A DNA stretch of 64,000 nt from Gonatopus flavifemur (lineage: Eukaryota > Arthropoda > Insecta > Hymenoptera > Dryinidae), in assembly GCA_018340375.1 (NCBI GenBank), contig JAFFJZ010000001.1, forward strand, positions 50,026,001 to 50,090,000, in the 5' to 3' direction. Position numbers and translations under genes: made by a program. Under the pieces are notes generated by a model that saw nothing but the letters and a program-made list of their open reading frames with translations, did not search any database and was not told where the DNA came from. Shown one piece after another: positions 33,784 to 44,451 of the stretch; positions within the stretch are counted from its first letter, which is position 1; each line of letters opens with the position of its first letter.

Positions 33784-35080
33784 CAGGTTGGTTAAAAAGT
33801 TTTGAAAGCAAAAATGAAAGAATGTGTATTTTTTGATGAAATGATTCTTTTTATTCAATATATGTAGTCTCCCTCAACTTCAACACACTTATTCCAACGA
33901 TCTTCCAATAATTTTACACCATCTCTGTAATGATTTTCCGGAAGCTCCGCAAAATACTGTTCCACAACTGCAATGGCTTCTTCATTCGACGAAAAACGCT
34001 TTCCACGAAGAAATTGTTTCAAATTTCTGAAGAGGTAATAGTCGGAGGGAGCCAAATCTGGTGAATACGGTGGGTGTTCAAGCAATTCGTACTTCAATTC
34101 GTTCAGTTTAGCCATCGCCAGAACACTTGTGTGAACACGTGCATTGTCTTGATGAAAAATGATTTTGTTCTCCCGTAAACCGGGTCTTTTTTCACGAATT
34201 TTTTCATCCAACTGGTCCAAAAGGTTGCAATAATATTCAGAGTTAATTGTTTTACCTTTTTCGAGATAATCAATCAACAAAACCCCTTTTGCGTCCCAAA
34301 AAACCAATGCTAAAACCATTTTTTGCCGATCGTTCTGGCTTCACCCGTTTGGGAGCTGAACAACTAGCTTCAGTTCACTGTAAATGTTCTTGTTTCAGTT
34401 TAGGATCATGATGGTAGATCCAAGTCTCGTCCACAGTTATGAAACGACGCAAAAAATCGGTCTTATTCTGCTCAAAACGCTCCAAATTACGCTGAGAAAT
34501 TTGTTTTCGATTCAGTTTTTGTTGAATTGTCAACGAATGCGGCACTAACTTTCCAAAAAGCTTTTTCATATGTAATTCTTCGTGTAAAATATGGAGTACT
34601 CGTTCATCCGAGATGCCTATGGTATCAGCAATTTCACGCTTAGTCAAACTCGGATCTTTACAAACAATATCATAGACTCGCTCAATGATGTCTGATTTCG
34701 TTGCACTTTTTGGACGTCCACTACGTGATTGATCTTCAACGCTTGTACGACCACGTTTAAACTCTAAAACCCATCGATGTACAGTTGGGAATCAAGGAGC
34801 AGATTCCTTCCACACTTTCTTCATTTTAGTATGAATTTCTGTTGCTGATAAACCTTCCAAAACAAAGAATTTTATCACTGCACGATATTCGGATTTTTCC
34901 ATTTTCACAACATACACTGACACGTCAACTTCGAATGGCTTGTAAGCAAAGAATGAGTTGACAGATCGGAATAAAACTGTGTGTGTGTTCAAATGGAGGA
35001 TGAAATATAAAAATAGCGTATAAATTTTGATTCCTGTACTGGTTGATAGGTGTCGCTTTCAAAACTTTTCAACCAACCTG
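33784..35080 (-). mobile_element. Irritans-type mariner, full length, TA duplication
   Basis: A 1297-bp element with 26-bp TIRs (CAGGTTGGTTAAAAAGTTTT and CAGGTTGGTTGAAAAGTTTT inward, one mismatch) and exact TA flanks (33782-33783, 35081-35082). The TIR resembles the ACAGGTTGGCTGATAAGT ends of irritans mariners such as Himar1. The gene is on the minus strand. Confidence 0.9.
33855..34902 (-). pseudogene. Irritans-type mariner transposase pseudogene
   Basis: The product would be a D,D34D cut-and-paste transposase of about 348 residues. Start chosen at 34902 (MEKSEYRAVIKFFVLEGLSA), which matches the irritans N terminus. The HTH region (SLTKREIADTIGISDERVLH), the linker (KLVPHSLT) and all three catalytic Asp codons (VDETW, FHQDNARVH, YSPDLAPSD) are present, and the C terminus KCVEVEGDYIY is complete. 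Three lesions break it: TGA at codon 37, TGA at codon 176 where Trp is usual, and a +1 frameshift in a run of six A near 34320. Otherwise well preserved, suggesting a fairly recent insertion. Confidence 0.9.
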
Positions 35081-35623
35081 TACTGTTCGACTAAAATGAT
35101 TATTGAAACGTCGCTGCATTTCTAGTATTATTCATAAAATTATATACAATTTCATGTTTTTCGGTTAACCGATCCTTTTTTGGGCTAAGCGATCCGGCTT
35201 GTGGATCAAGAAAAGACTTTGAATCAATTTCACATTGTAAATCGGTTTCGATATTAAATAATGACTAACAATGAAACTCGATTACACTTTTGAATTATTT
35301 CACATATATCAGTTGTCCATTTAATCTCATAATATTTAAATCATATTCTAATCATATGTTTCATTTCAAATAGGTGTGAACGTAACCAAAGGTGTTGCTC
35401 CCTGAGATTGCGTTACAGGATATACTTGCATTTTGAAGTTATATAGCAAACATTCTCTTCAAAAGTACCAGACTTCCTGTGAGTTAATGGAAGAATAATA
35501 ACATTCTATAATAGAAAGTCTGGTACTTTCAAAGAGAACGTTTGGTATATAACCTTGAAATGCAAGTATATCTTCAATATACTAGCGAGTCTAGTAATTT
35601 ATAATAGATAATCTTTCTGTGTG

Positions 35624-36617
35624 CAGGAATAGAAAAATATCCTCGTAAAAGGTATAGACACGTTCATGGAAAACAATAGTGAAACATTCTCTGGAATTTA
35701 TTATTCTAGTAGAGAGAATTTACTGATATTTTTTTTTCAGTGTAGAAGAATTAGGTCGTGTTAAAACTTCTATGAGGTTTCAGCCATAATCTTCAGACTG
35801 AACGCCCCTCGAAGTAATCTTGATTGCACATAGTTGTTAGACTCACTTGCGGTTTTCTCTCGTAAAACTTTTATTTTCACTTGTATTTCAAAGTTCAGTC
35901 TGAGTATTCCAAGTATCTGTACATTCCAACTTCCAACATGTTCATCTGCATGCAGCAGAAAAGCATTCGATATAGAAAATTATTTCAAATGTAAGATTTA
36001 CAACAAGAGAAAGAGAACGTCGGAATTTGGCAATATTTCAAAGGATTTGAAAAAACTTTTTCTTAAAGGGAGGTTGTTCTCATCTAGCGATCATAAAATG
36101 AGGTGATTTCCTCAAATTTTTTCTCCGTGGAAGGGAGTAAATAAAGAACTCGGGGGTTTTCACACTTGTTAATTCAGTCTTCGAGTACATAAATAAATTT
36201 TTTTCAGTAGAAAATAATGGCATGGGAATTGTTGATACGCGTTGAAACGTAACCGTCTAAAAAACAGTGATCAATCGGGCACCACTATATCACTTACAAA
36301 AATTATCAGAAATCAAAAATCCGAGAATTTTTATGAAATATATTATATTTGTTAGAGATTGTACCAATAAAATCAATGAGAAGTCCAAAATTGAAAAAAT
36401 GACAGACATGCAAACGTTTGGTAGCGGTTTTTTACCTTTTTTTCCGCTCTTTACAGTGCTATAAAAAAGAAACAAAAGGCAAATGTCATCTCCAATTAGG
36501 TTCATCCTCCAATAAATTCAATCAGCTTTGAAATGAAAAAAAGCGACTCGTTCAGTAGTTTTTGAGATATCGTGGAGCCAAACTTGGAAAACATGGTTTT
36601 CAGAAAAATGCCCTGAA
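35624..36617. other. Unannotated stretch
   Basis: ORFs at 35834-36106, 36267-36464 and 36290-36505 show no domain. A CAC-type right-end-like TTTTTTTTCAGTG (about 35732-35744) has no partner that I could place. Confidence 0.3.
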
Positions 36618-37903
36618 CCCTGGTAGAAATGTCACAAGTTCTTCCTCATGACTGATGAGGCACGAAAGAGGAAAAACTGCTTGGAAAAACCCAGCGAGGC
36701 GCTGGTTAGTAACTGATGCGTCTGATTCAATTAACGTTGGTTGGGTAAAACTAGTGAGTTACTCCTCATTATTCAATGAGTTGAACTGATTAGTAATAAT
36801 AGGATAAAACTATTTATTAACTGCAACTTTCCATTGTGTGTATACACGAAATGAAGGAAGATGAGCATTTTAATCTTAATGTAATGCATAAAATATTATT
36901 CACACTTGTTATTAAATAAGGCAGTGTTGTTGCTAGATTGACTTTGGAATTGAAAGTAAACCCAACAACAATACTGTGAGACAGACCTTGTGAAAAATGT
37001 TCATTCCTCAATCATTCCATGGATAAAAAGGACTCTTGAAGATTATCTACTTACAAGTCATGTAAAATAGAAAAAAATAAGTGGAAAATTTTTTATCTCA
37101 AGAATTATTTATGAATTCAAGGAATTAATAAATTTATAAAGCCTCTTAAACATATATAAACAAAATAGCACATATGTATATTATGTACATATATACATAT
37201 ATTGAATATAATAGTAAAATGAAAATCCTGCATACTTTATAGATTAAATTCAACATTTATAGTTTCCCAATCAATTAACAATAATGAACATATTTTCACC
37301 GAATAAACGATGAAGATTTGATTTAATTAATGTAATAAATAGTTCCAATTCTCATAATGATAGCATTTTATAGTCATCTGAAACTTTATACGATCATGAT
37401 CCATGTATAATTGGCATTGTGTATAATGTTCCTCGGTATAAGAAATTCCTCCCTAGTTACTGCTCAGTGCTTCATCAGTTACTGATAAACACTGGATGAG
37501 GTGTTGTTTAATGCTTTATTAATTACCAATAAACGCCATATGAGGTACTGATGAGTACCTCATCAGTTACTCGCTAGTGCCTGCTTAGTTTTTCTGATTA
37601 GTTCCTCGTTGGTGAGAGCGTTACATCCTTTACCATTTAATAGTAAGTTTTCCCGATTGATGCCTCATTGGTAAAAAGGATGAACTGATCAGTGATCCCA
37701 GATGAACTCCGAACTGAGGGGAAGAGTATCCCCCACCACTATACCATATATTTACGAACATATGTAGTGGTGCACCAACACATACGTTACATGTATATAT
37801 GGCATAGTGGTGGGGGATACTCTTCCCCTCAGTTCGGAGCTCATCTGGGATCACTGGAACTGATTAGTGCCTCATAGTTCACTAGCGGGAATTTCTACCA
37901 GGG
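36618..37903. mobile_element. CCCTGGTAGAAAT element with ACTGATGAGG array, AA duplication
   Basis: The ends are CCCTGGTAGAAATGTCAC and the complement of CCCTGGTAGAAATTCCCGC, flanked by AA (36616-36617, 37904-37905). Arrays of ACTGATGAGG/CCTCATCAGT and ACTAATCAG words fill about 36640-36800 and 37445-37895, with AT-rich unique sequence between. A hAT MITE is inserted at 37690-37856. Confidence 0.75.
37690..37856. mobile_element. Palindromic hAT MITE with 8-bp duplication
   Basis: The ends are CAGTGATCCCAGATGAACTC and the complement of CAGTGATCCCAGATGAGCTC; about 60 bp of arm match with very few differences. It is flanked by exact GAACTGAT (37682-37689, 37857-37864). CAG-starting TIRs and an 8-bp duplication point to hAT. 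The target word is also part of the host element's array, so the duplication is slightly less certain than it looks. The mirrored ORFs at 37630-37854 and 37692-37877 are palindrome artefacts. Confidence 0.8.
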
Positions 37904-37905
37904 AA

Positions 37906-39749
37906 AGTTTCGGGATACGAATTCTTCAGCTTGAGAAAATTTTTGTTCCTGGACTTTAAGACCCATTTAATGAGTTTCGAATAACTCGAGTTCTTAATTT
38001 ACTCCCTCCTTAAGAAAAAAAATTCGAGAAAATCAGCTTATTTCGGAATTCGCTTGATGAGAACCTCCCATTAAAGCTGACAAAGTTGAATGAAATACCA
38101 GTAAGATTTCCGTAAGATTTCCGTAAGATTTGTATCAATGATATAGCAGTCACGAAGCCGTTGATCTATAATTTCAATTATTATTTAAGAATGTATCTAT
38201 ACTTCTGCTCTTCACAATGCCCAAATTTTTATAACAATCATCAAAATCGCTACCAAATTGTTAACTGTATCTTCGCAAGATCTTCATAATATTTTTTCTA
38301 ATTCAAAGTTTCTTCTCCGATGAAGTGTTTGAACTTCCAAGAAAGAACCTCCCTTGGTGAATCGTTGTTTTTTTTATTTCAAATCACCCCAGGTACGTAT
38401 CACATGGATGATACAGTGAGTCCGAACATGAACATCCTCAGTAGTTTGATTGATTTCAGACAAAAAAGAAACTTTTCTCTCTTGGTGAAATGAAAAAAGT
38501 TTAGATCAGCGGTTGAAGTGCCAAAGAAAGACTTTGTAATTCATAAAACCGAAACTCTATTTTTATTTATCCACTTTCGATCCAAACTTAATTACCTTTT
38601 TATATATTTATATATAGATGACAGTCAGTTTCTTTTGAGTTCTGTGAAAGAGAAGTTTGGAGGAAACGAAAGAAGGATATACGAGCGTAAGTTTCGAGAA
38701 ATAAAAGAGAAAGAAAAATGTACATTCTTTCATCGCGGAATCGTCGAGGCAGAAAACATTCATGGAGATACTTTCGGCGAGATTTGAACCACCCTTTTCT
38801 TCCTGCTTCTGGATTGTTCACTTTTGCTTTTGAAAGAAAAATTTCGCATTAGAAATCCACCCTGTTGTTGAGATGTCAATTGGAATTATCATTGGATTCT
38901 TGATGCCGAATGATGGTTGAATGCATCTGAAGTGGATTCGTATTTATTGATTATTAAATAGAAGTGATTAACACAGATTTTCTCGTTCAATCGGGTGACA
39001 AATGTAATGTCATTGTACCGGGAAAGATTTACAAAATCTCTTCACCTTTTTTTGGATACCTGCATACGAACAGATAGCTCCTCATAACAAACAATTCAGT
39101 CAAAGTGCTCAGTCCATGGAAGAATAAACAATACCGTCAGACTTACCGCATCGTTGCAGTAGACTCGACAGCATTGCTGTCGTAAGCGAATACATGAAAT
39201 GTCATAAATAAGTAAAATTCATGATAAAATTATTGATTTTTCTCACAGTTCCCGTGTGAACTACGATGCATATCAGATCAGCATCCAAGTCGAAGGGATT
39301 TAGATGTATTATTAAAGTAGTATGTTGTATTGATTTTGATGCTAGAAAATATATTCACGATACATCACAACCCGAATGTTTGACCGAGAATGAATTCTAT
39401 CCATCTAAATTGAAATCTTCGATTGTTTAAAATGCCACGTGTGTGAAGAGGATATTGTATATCCACTCACCAAAAGGAATATTCGCGACCAAAATATAAG
39501 CTACCAACAAACTGTGCTGGATGATGTGCAACGCTGCTGATCAGGTCAGACAATAGATGATAGACTATGATATGGATGATTGGACTATGGCCGCACCTTC
39601 AAGAAATTTTATAATATTCTTCATAAAAATAATTCACGATTTAGATTTTCGAATACCATGGTGAAGATTTTCATTTCGATTCCTCAATGGAATCGATTGC
39701 AGACGTGTTGCATTCTTGTGCAGGCGTATCACGTCAATGGTAAACGGTA
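37906..39749. other. Unannotated stretch
   Basis: Includes a short 11-bp direct repeat (CCGTAAGATTT, three times, 38101-38133). ORFs at 38518-38787, 38600-38821 and 39580-39831 have no recognisable domain. Confidence 0.3.
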
Positions 39750-40027
39750 CACGGAAAGACCGGGTCTATCAATATCTAGAAAAATGAGTGTCAATTTAGG
39801 GAAAAAGAGGACCACTGAAAAATGTTCGTAGGGAGTCTACTAAAAATTCGTAGTCGATGTATTAACAATTGATAGTTCTACTGTGAAAAATGCCAATGAA
39901 ACTATGAACTGGTATTATTTTGACTACGAATTTTTGGTAGACTCCCTACGAATATTTTTCAGCGATCCTCTTTTCCCCTAAATTGACACTCATTTTTCTG
40001 AATATTAATAGACCCGCTCTTTCCGTG
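39750..40027. mobile_element. CACGGAAAGACC foldback MITE, copy 2
   Basis: The ends are CACGGAAAGACCGGGTCTAT and the complement of CACGGAAAGAGCGGGTCTAT, with TA flanks (39748-39749, 40028-40029). Arms and order of words match 12158-12434. Confidence 0.85.
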
Positions 40028-40475
40028 TACCACACATGGAAATTGGACAGTCGCAACAAGTTTGCTAAAATGAAAATTTTTATTCAACTGTACAGATAAT
40101 TCAAAATGTCAAATAACATTTTTAACATGGGACCTTGTTTCAGAAATTGCCGTGAAATCATTGAAAGTTTCGGAAGATTTTCTTGGGACACGTTTTTTTG
40201 AAAAATTCCCAAACTTACAGAGTCAGTTTTGATTATTACTTTTGTGCGACTTGATATTGATATCAATTCAGAGAGACAAGCCAGACAAAATTCCTGTTAA
40301 TCAACTTTCGCCTGCATGTTCATTCAAATTGAAAAAGTCGTGCTCAAAAGCCTGGTTGCTGAATTCTTATTCAAGCTTTCCTAGATTTTCGTTGTATCTG
40401 AGCGAGGCTTTCGCAATACTTGCAGGAATTCGTAAAAAACAACGAAATGGGGCTGAACGTTCAGCAATAAATTTA
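40028..40475. other. Unannotated spacer
   Basis: ORFs at 40084-40266 and 40242-40484 have no recognisable family. Confidence 0.3.
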
Positions 40476-41524
40476 CACTGTTAGAAAAGTTCTTGAATTT
40501 AATATGAAAATTCTTATGAAATTCTATAAGTACATCTTAAAATTAATAATATTCCGTGATTCACAACATGTTTATGAATTTTCACATTCAATGCATGAAA
40601 ATTAATAACCGGTTATGAAAATTCAAAATATATTATTAAATTCCATGCAAACTTCCTAATCATAATAATCTATAATGAAAAATAACAATAATACATGTTA
40701 AAATGTTAAAGATGGCTTCTATGCGCATAATTCACTGCGCACTTTGTTTTTGGGAGCATATAATAGTATATACGTGTATACATGTGATAGAATCCATAAC
40801 CTCTTAATTATCACTAATGGTCAATAACTCATGGGTATGTATACCATGATTATATGTCCTAATTCAATTAGCTTTAGTTACATGTGAACAAATTCCCGAA
40901 GATTTTATACACATATAGTTGATAACAAGATAACTTTGAAATATGGGTAAGTCTTGTTCTTTTCTCTTTCATATTTTTACCAATGCATCTCTATTTACGG
41001 AATCAAAATTGAATACTTTTATGAATGTATGTATATATATGTGCGTGTACAGAGCATATGTGATATCTAAAACTACATCGTATTTTACAGTCGATTTCTT
41101 CAATCGTGATGTAGTCAAGCTGGTTGAGGCGTGAGGTCGTAGGTTAGGTTTGGTAGGAAAGCAGGTTCGATCCTCCGTTAGGCCCCCAAAACTTTGCACT
41201 CCAATTGACTTTGACTACATTCACGATTACGTACTCACTTCGGCAGAGTTTCGAGGATTCCAAAATATGAAGGAAATTCCTAATGATTCCTGTTGAGAAC
41301 TTCAAGATTTTTTTCTGTTAATTCATAATTCAGAATTATAAATTTTGATATGTAATACATTATTGGATTTCATATAAATTCCATGTATATAAATTTATAA
41401 TAATTGTTATTAAATTTAATACTCAGTTTTTAATATACAATACAGTATTAAATTCATTAATAATATTATGTGAAAAACTTCATAATAATCATTATTAAAT
41501 TCAAGACAGATTTTTCTAACAGTG
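40476..41524. mobile_element. CAC-type 1.05-kb element with AT-rich array and tRNA-like core
   Basis: CACTGTTAGAAAAGTTCTTG at the left pairs with the complement of CACTGTTAGAAAAATCTGTC at the right, followed by GAATTTAATA in both arms. Flanks are TA and TG. Both ends are filled with AATTTAATAAT/ATTATTAAATT words. A tRNA-derived segment lies near the centre (41100-41210). Confidence 0.7.
41096..41235 (+). repeat. tRNA-derived SINE-like unit bounded by inverted words
   Basis: TAGTCAAGCTGGTTGAGGCG resembles the A-box arm of class II (Leu/Ser-like) tRNAs and GCAGGTTCGATCCTCCG is a strong B box about 45 bp downstream. CGTTAGGCCCCCAAAACTTTGC then follows, which 60385-60485 shares in part. The unit is bracketed by AATCGTGATGTAGTCAA and TTGACTACATTCACGATT, an inverted pair of about 17 bp. 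Confidence 0.6.
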
Positions 41525-41534
41525 TGGCAATCAT

Positions 41535-42110
41535 ATGCACAGTAAAGAATTGAGTGTGGAATTTAACACTGAAGCCACACTCCGAGTTGTTCGTACAGGT
41601 CCACACATGGGAATGTATTTCACACTCTTCCGTGTGTTTTCAAATCATTTCACACCCCAATCAGAAAAAACCGAAGTATGCCAATGTTGACAACAGGCGG
41701 AGTACAGGGCCAGTATTGGGCCCCCAAGAGTCAGCTAGCACGTACCCAGTATGGAAAAGCGTTATCATTTCGGACAAATGCCAGTACTGCTGCAGTACAG
41801 ACCACCAGTACCCCGCCAGTCTTAGCCGGTACTGGCGCAGTACAGCGCTAGTTGTGGAATTCTGATTGGGCGTAATGCGCCGGTACTGAAGACCATTACC
41901 GATTACCAGTACTGTGCCAGTACCAAGTACCCAGTACGGAAAAGCGTTATCATTTCGGACAAATGCCAGTGCTGCTGCAGTGCAGACCGCCAGTACCCCG
42001 CCAGTGTTAGCCGGTACTGGCGCAGTACTGCGCCAGTTGTTAAATTCTGATTGGGACTGGGGTGAGCAAAATTCAACACTGAAAAGAGTGAAAGTTTGAC
42101 CAAACCTTCT
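41535..42110. repeat. GTGTGGAATTTCACAC word array interrupted by a CCC element
   Basis: Words such as AGTGTGGAATTTAACACTG, TTTCACACTC and CAACACTGAAAAGAGTG lie at 41547-41655 and 42058-42095, on both sides of the element at 41656-42055. It is probably an older element whose ends I cannot fix. Confidence 0.4.
41656..42055. mobile_element. CCCAATCAGAA element with CCAGTACTGG words, AC duplication
   Basis: The ends are CCCAATCAGAAAAAACCG and the complement of CCCAATCAGAATTT, flanked by AC (41654-41655, 42056-42057). Inside, about 115 bp beginning GTACCCAGTA.GGAAAAGCG is repeated directly at 41742 and 41927. The complement end TTCTGATTGGG also occurs internally near 41861, so the element may contain an internal partial duplication. 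ORFs at 41554-41865, 41903-42142 and 41914-42099 follow the repeat. Confidence 0.75.
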
Positions 42111-42761
42111 GAATGCAGTTGATTGTTGAAAAAAACATTCATAGAGTAATTTTGTACTCTACCTAATAATTTTGGAAGCCAACTGTTCTACGTTTAGTTC
42201 TACGGTCAAACTTCGTGAAAGAACCGAATATAGTTCCATAGATCCTTTCAGCTAGGTCTCTGACAAACGCTCACGGTATTCCATAGGACGCTTTCCTAGT
42301 AGAACTCACTCTAAGAATTCTCCACGTCGCGCAAGATCTCATCAGGCCTTCATAATAGAATTTCTAGGCTTGGGGAGGTTTTGTTATAGTCTAGAGAATT
42401 ACTAGAGTAATTTTTGTTAGGTATGGTGACTCTGATTTAATTGTACAAAAAATTGAACTCATATGCAGGACTTTCGCTTAGGACTTTTTCAGTTTCAAAC
42501 TAGACATTTTCATCACTTCAAGGAATAATTCTTACAAAGAGATTCACTCGACCTGGAGTCCAACTTCATTTGAACTATTCAAAGCATTGAAATCCCATCA
42601 CCGAATTCATCGATAATCATCTTATACAGATAGAAATCTCAAGAACCAAACTCGATGATGATTTATCTTCAGTAAATTTGTGATCTTGAAATTTTGAGAG
42701 CCATGTCAATCTTTTTAGAATCGGAAAATGAAAATGAGGTCTGATTGGGAACACACAGTTG
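42111..42761. other. Mostly unannotated; possible decayed foldback
   Basis: TACCTAATAATTTTGG (about 42160) and AATTTTTGTTAGGTA (about 42410) are inverted and enclose CTAGTAGAACTC-like words, so a decayed element may span 42159-42424. The rest is unremarkable. Confidence 0.3.
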
Positions 42762-43196
42762 CACGGAAAAAATTGTATGGTTGTTCCAACCAACCGTATG
42801 GCTGTGTTTGGCTGACCCCAAACTTATGCACGGAAAGAATAATTTAGCTGCAGCAGCTAAATGGCTAGCACGGACACGGACAGCCATTAAATTAGCTCCT
42901 GCAGCTAAATTTTAGCTGTTATAGCAGAAAAATTTGCATTTGTAGCTAATTTATTTGTGGTGGTAGCTAAAATTTAGCTGCAGGAGCTAATTTAATGGCT
43001 GTCTGTGTCTGTGCTAGCCATTTAACTGCTGCAGCTAAATTATTTTTTCCGTGTGGCTGCCTGAACCAGAAATTTGGTTGATATTGTTAAATGTCTGTTT
43101 ATCACAATTAAATTTCTGGTTCTGATACCCATAAGTTTGGGGTGAGCCAAATACAGCCATACAGTTGGTTGAAACAACCATACAATTTTTTCCGTG
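42762..43196. mobile_element. Outer CAC-type MITE with TATGGTTG array
   Basis: CACGGAAAAAATTGTATGGT pairs with the complement of the right end ACCATACAATTTTTTCCGTG. GTTCCAACCAACCGTATGGCTG and AACTTATG continue the arms. The inner element at 42829-43053 splits it. Flanks TG/AT are not exact. Confidence 0.75.
42829..43053. mobile_element. Inner CAC-type MITE with TTAGCTGCAGCAGCTAA array, TG duplication
   Basis: CACGGAAAGAATAATTTAGC pairs with the complement of AAATTATTTTTTCCGTG, flanked by TG (42827-42828, 43054-43055). Nearly the whole interior is AGCTGCAGCAGCTAA, GGCTAGCACGGACA and TTAGCTCCTGCAGC in mirrored order. Confidence 0.85.
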
Positions 43197-44057
43197 ATGT
43201 TCAGTCGGATCCTAAAACAGATAGAAAGGCGTTCCTACTCTGGACTCACTTCGTGTCCACAGCTGATAAACACTTGGATTACGTTACCAAGAATGATGAT
43301 TCATCCAGACTATGAAATCACTCGGTCCGTGAACTCTTTCCAATGTAATCGATATCACGACTCCTATGAAACATCATGATTCTTTATAGCATTCCAAAGC
43401 CGAGTTCCTCATTCGGTTGATGTTGTCATTGGCTTTGTTTTATGTCGTAGATAGAGATAATGTAATTACATTTGATAAAGTAACAAACGAAAACATGCGT
43501 GCTGATGCAAGTAGTTTTACTTCTTGTCCGCAGGATCTAAGCTACTGTCGAAATGAAGCGTTGAATCTTGAATTTCATTTAATTCCTTTTTGTTATCCTC
43601 GTGACTTTCGTCTTCTCCCTTCACCCGCTTATGTCCATCAAAGGTAGAATAATGGGGGGAATAAATCGATCTTCTATTATAGGGTGGTTTTGAGCGTATC
43701 TGAATGAGTTAATATTCGTTGATTGTGATGTATACATCACGTAATATGTGATATTTTTGTTATGAAACTTCCATGACCTATCACAAAAATGACATAGATC
43801 ACAATTTTTTGAATTGTTTTTGAAATAAATTATATGAACACCATAATTTGATATATTCTTTTTGTTTTTTTACAGTTTTTGTACACCAGATGCGATGGAA
43901 AACATGTTCGAAAGTGTAGAGTCCGATTTGGAAATTCTGTTCCACGTTCTGTAATCAACGTTTAACAAAGGATGAGCGACAGTGGGCTTCGACCTTATAT
44001 TTATCCCTTATTACAGACTGTTTGAAAAGGAGAGGGAAAATTCTCAATTCGGCGCTA
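43197..44057. other. Unannotated stretch
   Basis: ORFs at 43194-43379 and 43417-43647 have no recognisable domain. A small inverted pair (GTGATATTTTTGTTATG and its partner near 43780) is present. Confidence 0.3.
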
Positions 44058-44061
44058 TTAA

Positions 44062-44451
44062 CCCTAGAACTGTATACATGGGTCTAGTGGACCCAGAGCG
44101 TTTTTTCAAATTCATATCGGTCTGCACTGGGCGGGTTTTTGCTACCACAAATATGGGTGGGGAAAAACTTCCGTGCGATTGAATTCTATTCCCTTAGGAA
44201 AGTTCTCCTTACCTCGAAACATGGAAAAGAACGTGGAAATTTGGCAAGTTCATAGAAATGAATAGGGAAGACTTTTCTACGGGTTTTCATCAATCTGAGT
44301 ATGTAATTTACAGTTTGGTGTTTCGATTTGAAGCCCATTGAAGGGAATCAACCACTATCGTCAAGAATCACAGCACATTTTGTCAGCCGGGTCCCGTGGA
44401 CCCATGTATACAAGTACGAGAGGTAAAAAAATATGTATACAGTTCTGGGGG
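44062..44451. mobile_element. piggyBac-like MITE
   Basis: CCCTAGAACTGTATACATGG with the nearby inverted pair GGGTCTAGTGGACCC at the left, and GGGTCCCGTGGACCCATGTA ... ATGTATACAGTTCTGGGGG at the right. The left flank is TTAA (44058-44061) and the right TTGA, a once-mutated TTAA. CCC-starting TIRs, TTAA target and the GGGTC..GGACCC subterminal palindrome are typical of piggyBac-like elements in insects. No transposase is present. Confidence 0.8.

Larger units (their letters stand above)
33414..35417. mobile_element. Probable solo LTR interrupted by mariner
   Basis: The segment begins TGTAATGT, ends GCGTTACA and is flanked by GGAT on both sides (33410-33413, 35418-35421), exactly at the break in the outer foldback. 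Without the mariner it is about 705 bp. TGTAA...TTACA termini with a 4-bp duplication fit an LTR. It contains a (TA)n run near 33617 and a (CT)n run just before 33782. No retroviral coding sequence is present. The LTR identity is inferred from ends and duplication only. Confidence 0.5.
33358..35623. mobile_element. Outer CAC-type foldback of a three-level nest
   Basis: CACACGGAGAAAAATTATCG at the left pairs with the complement of CACACAGAAAGATTATC at the right, and the arms continue together through AACTCGCTAGTATATTGA. The left arm stops at 33413 and resumes at 35418 (GGATATACTTGCATTTTGAA), where it pairs with TTGAAATGCAAGTATATCTT near 35556. So the original foldback was about 260 bp and was split by a 2-kb insertion. 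Confidence 0.75.

Noticed and set aside
37630..37877. Pair of ORFs starting with identical residues on opposite strands
   Set aside because: They arise from the palindromic arms of the hAT MITE.
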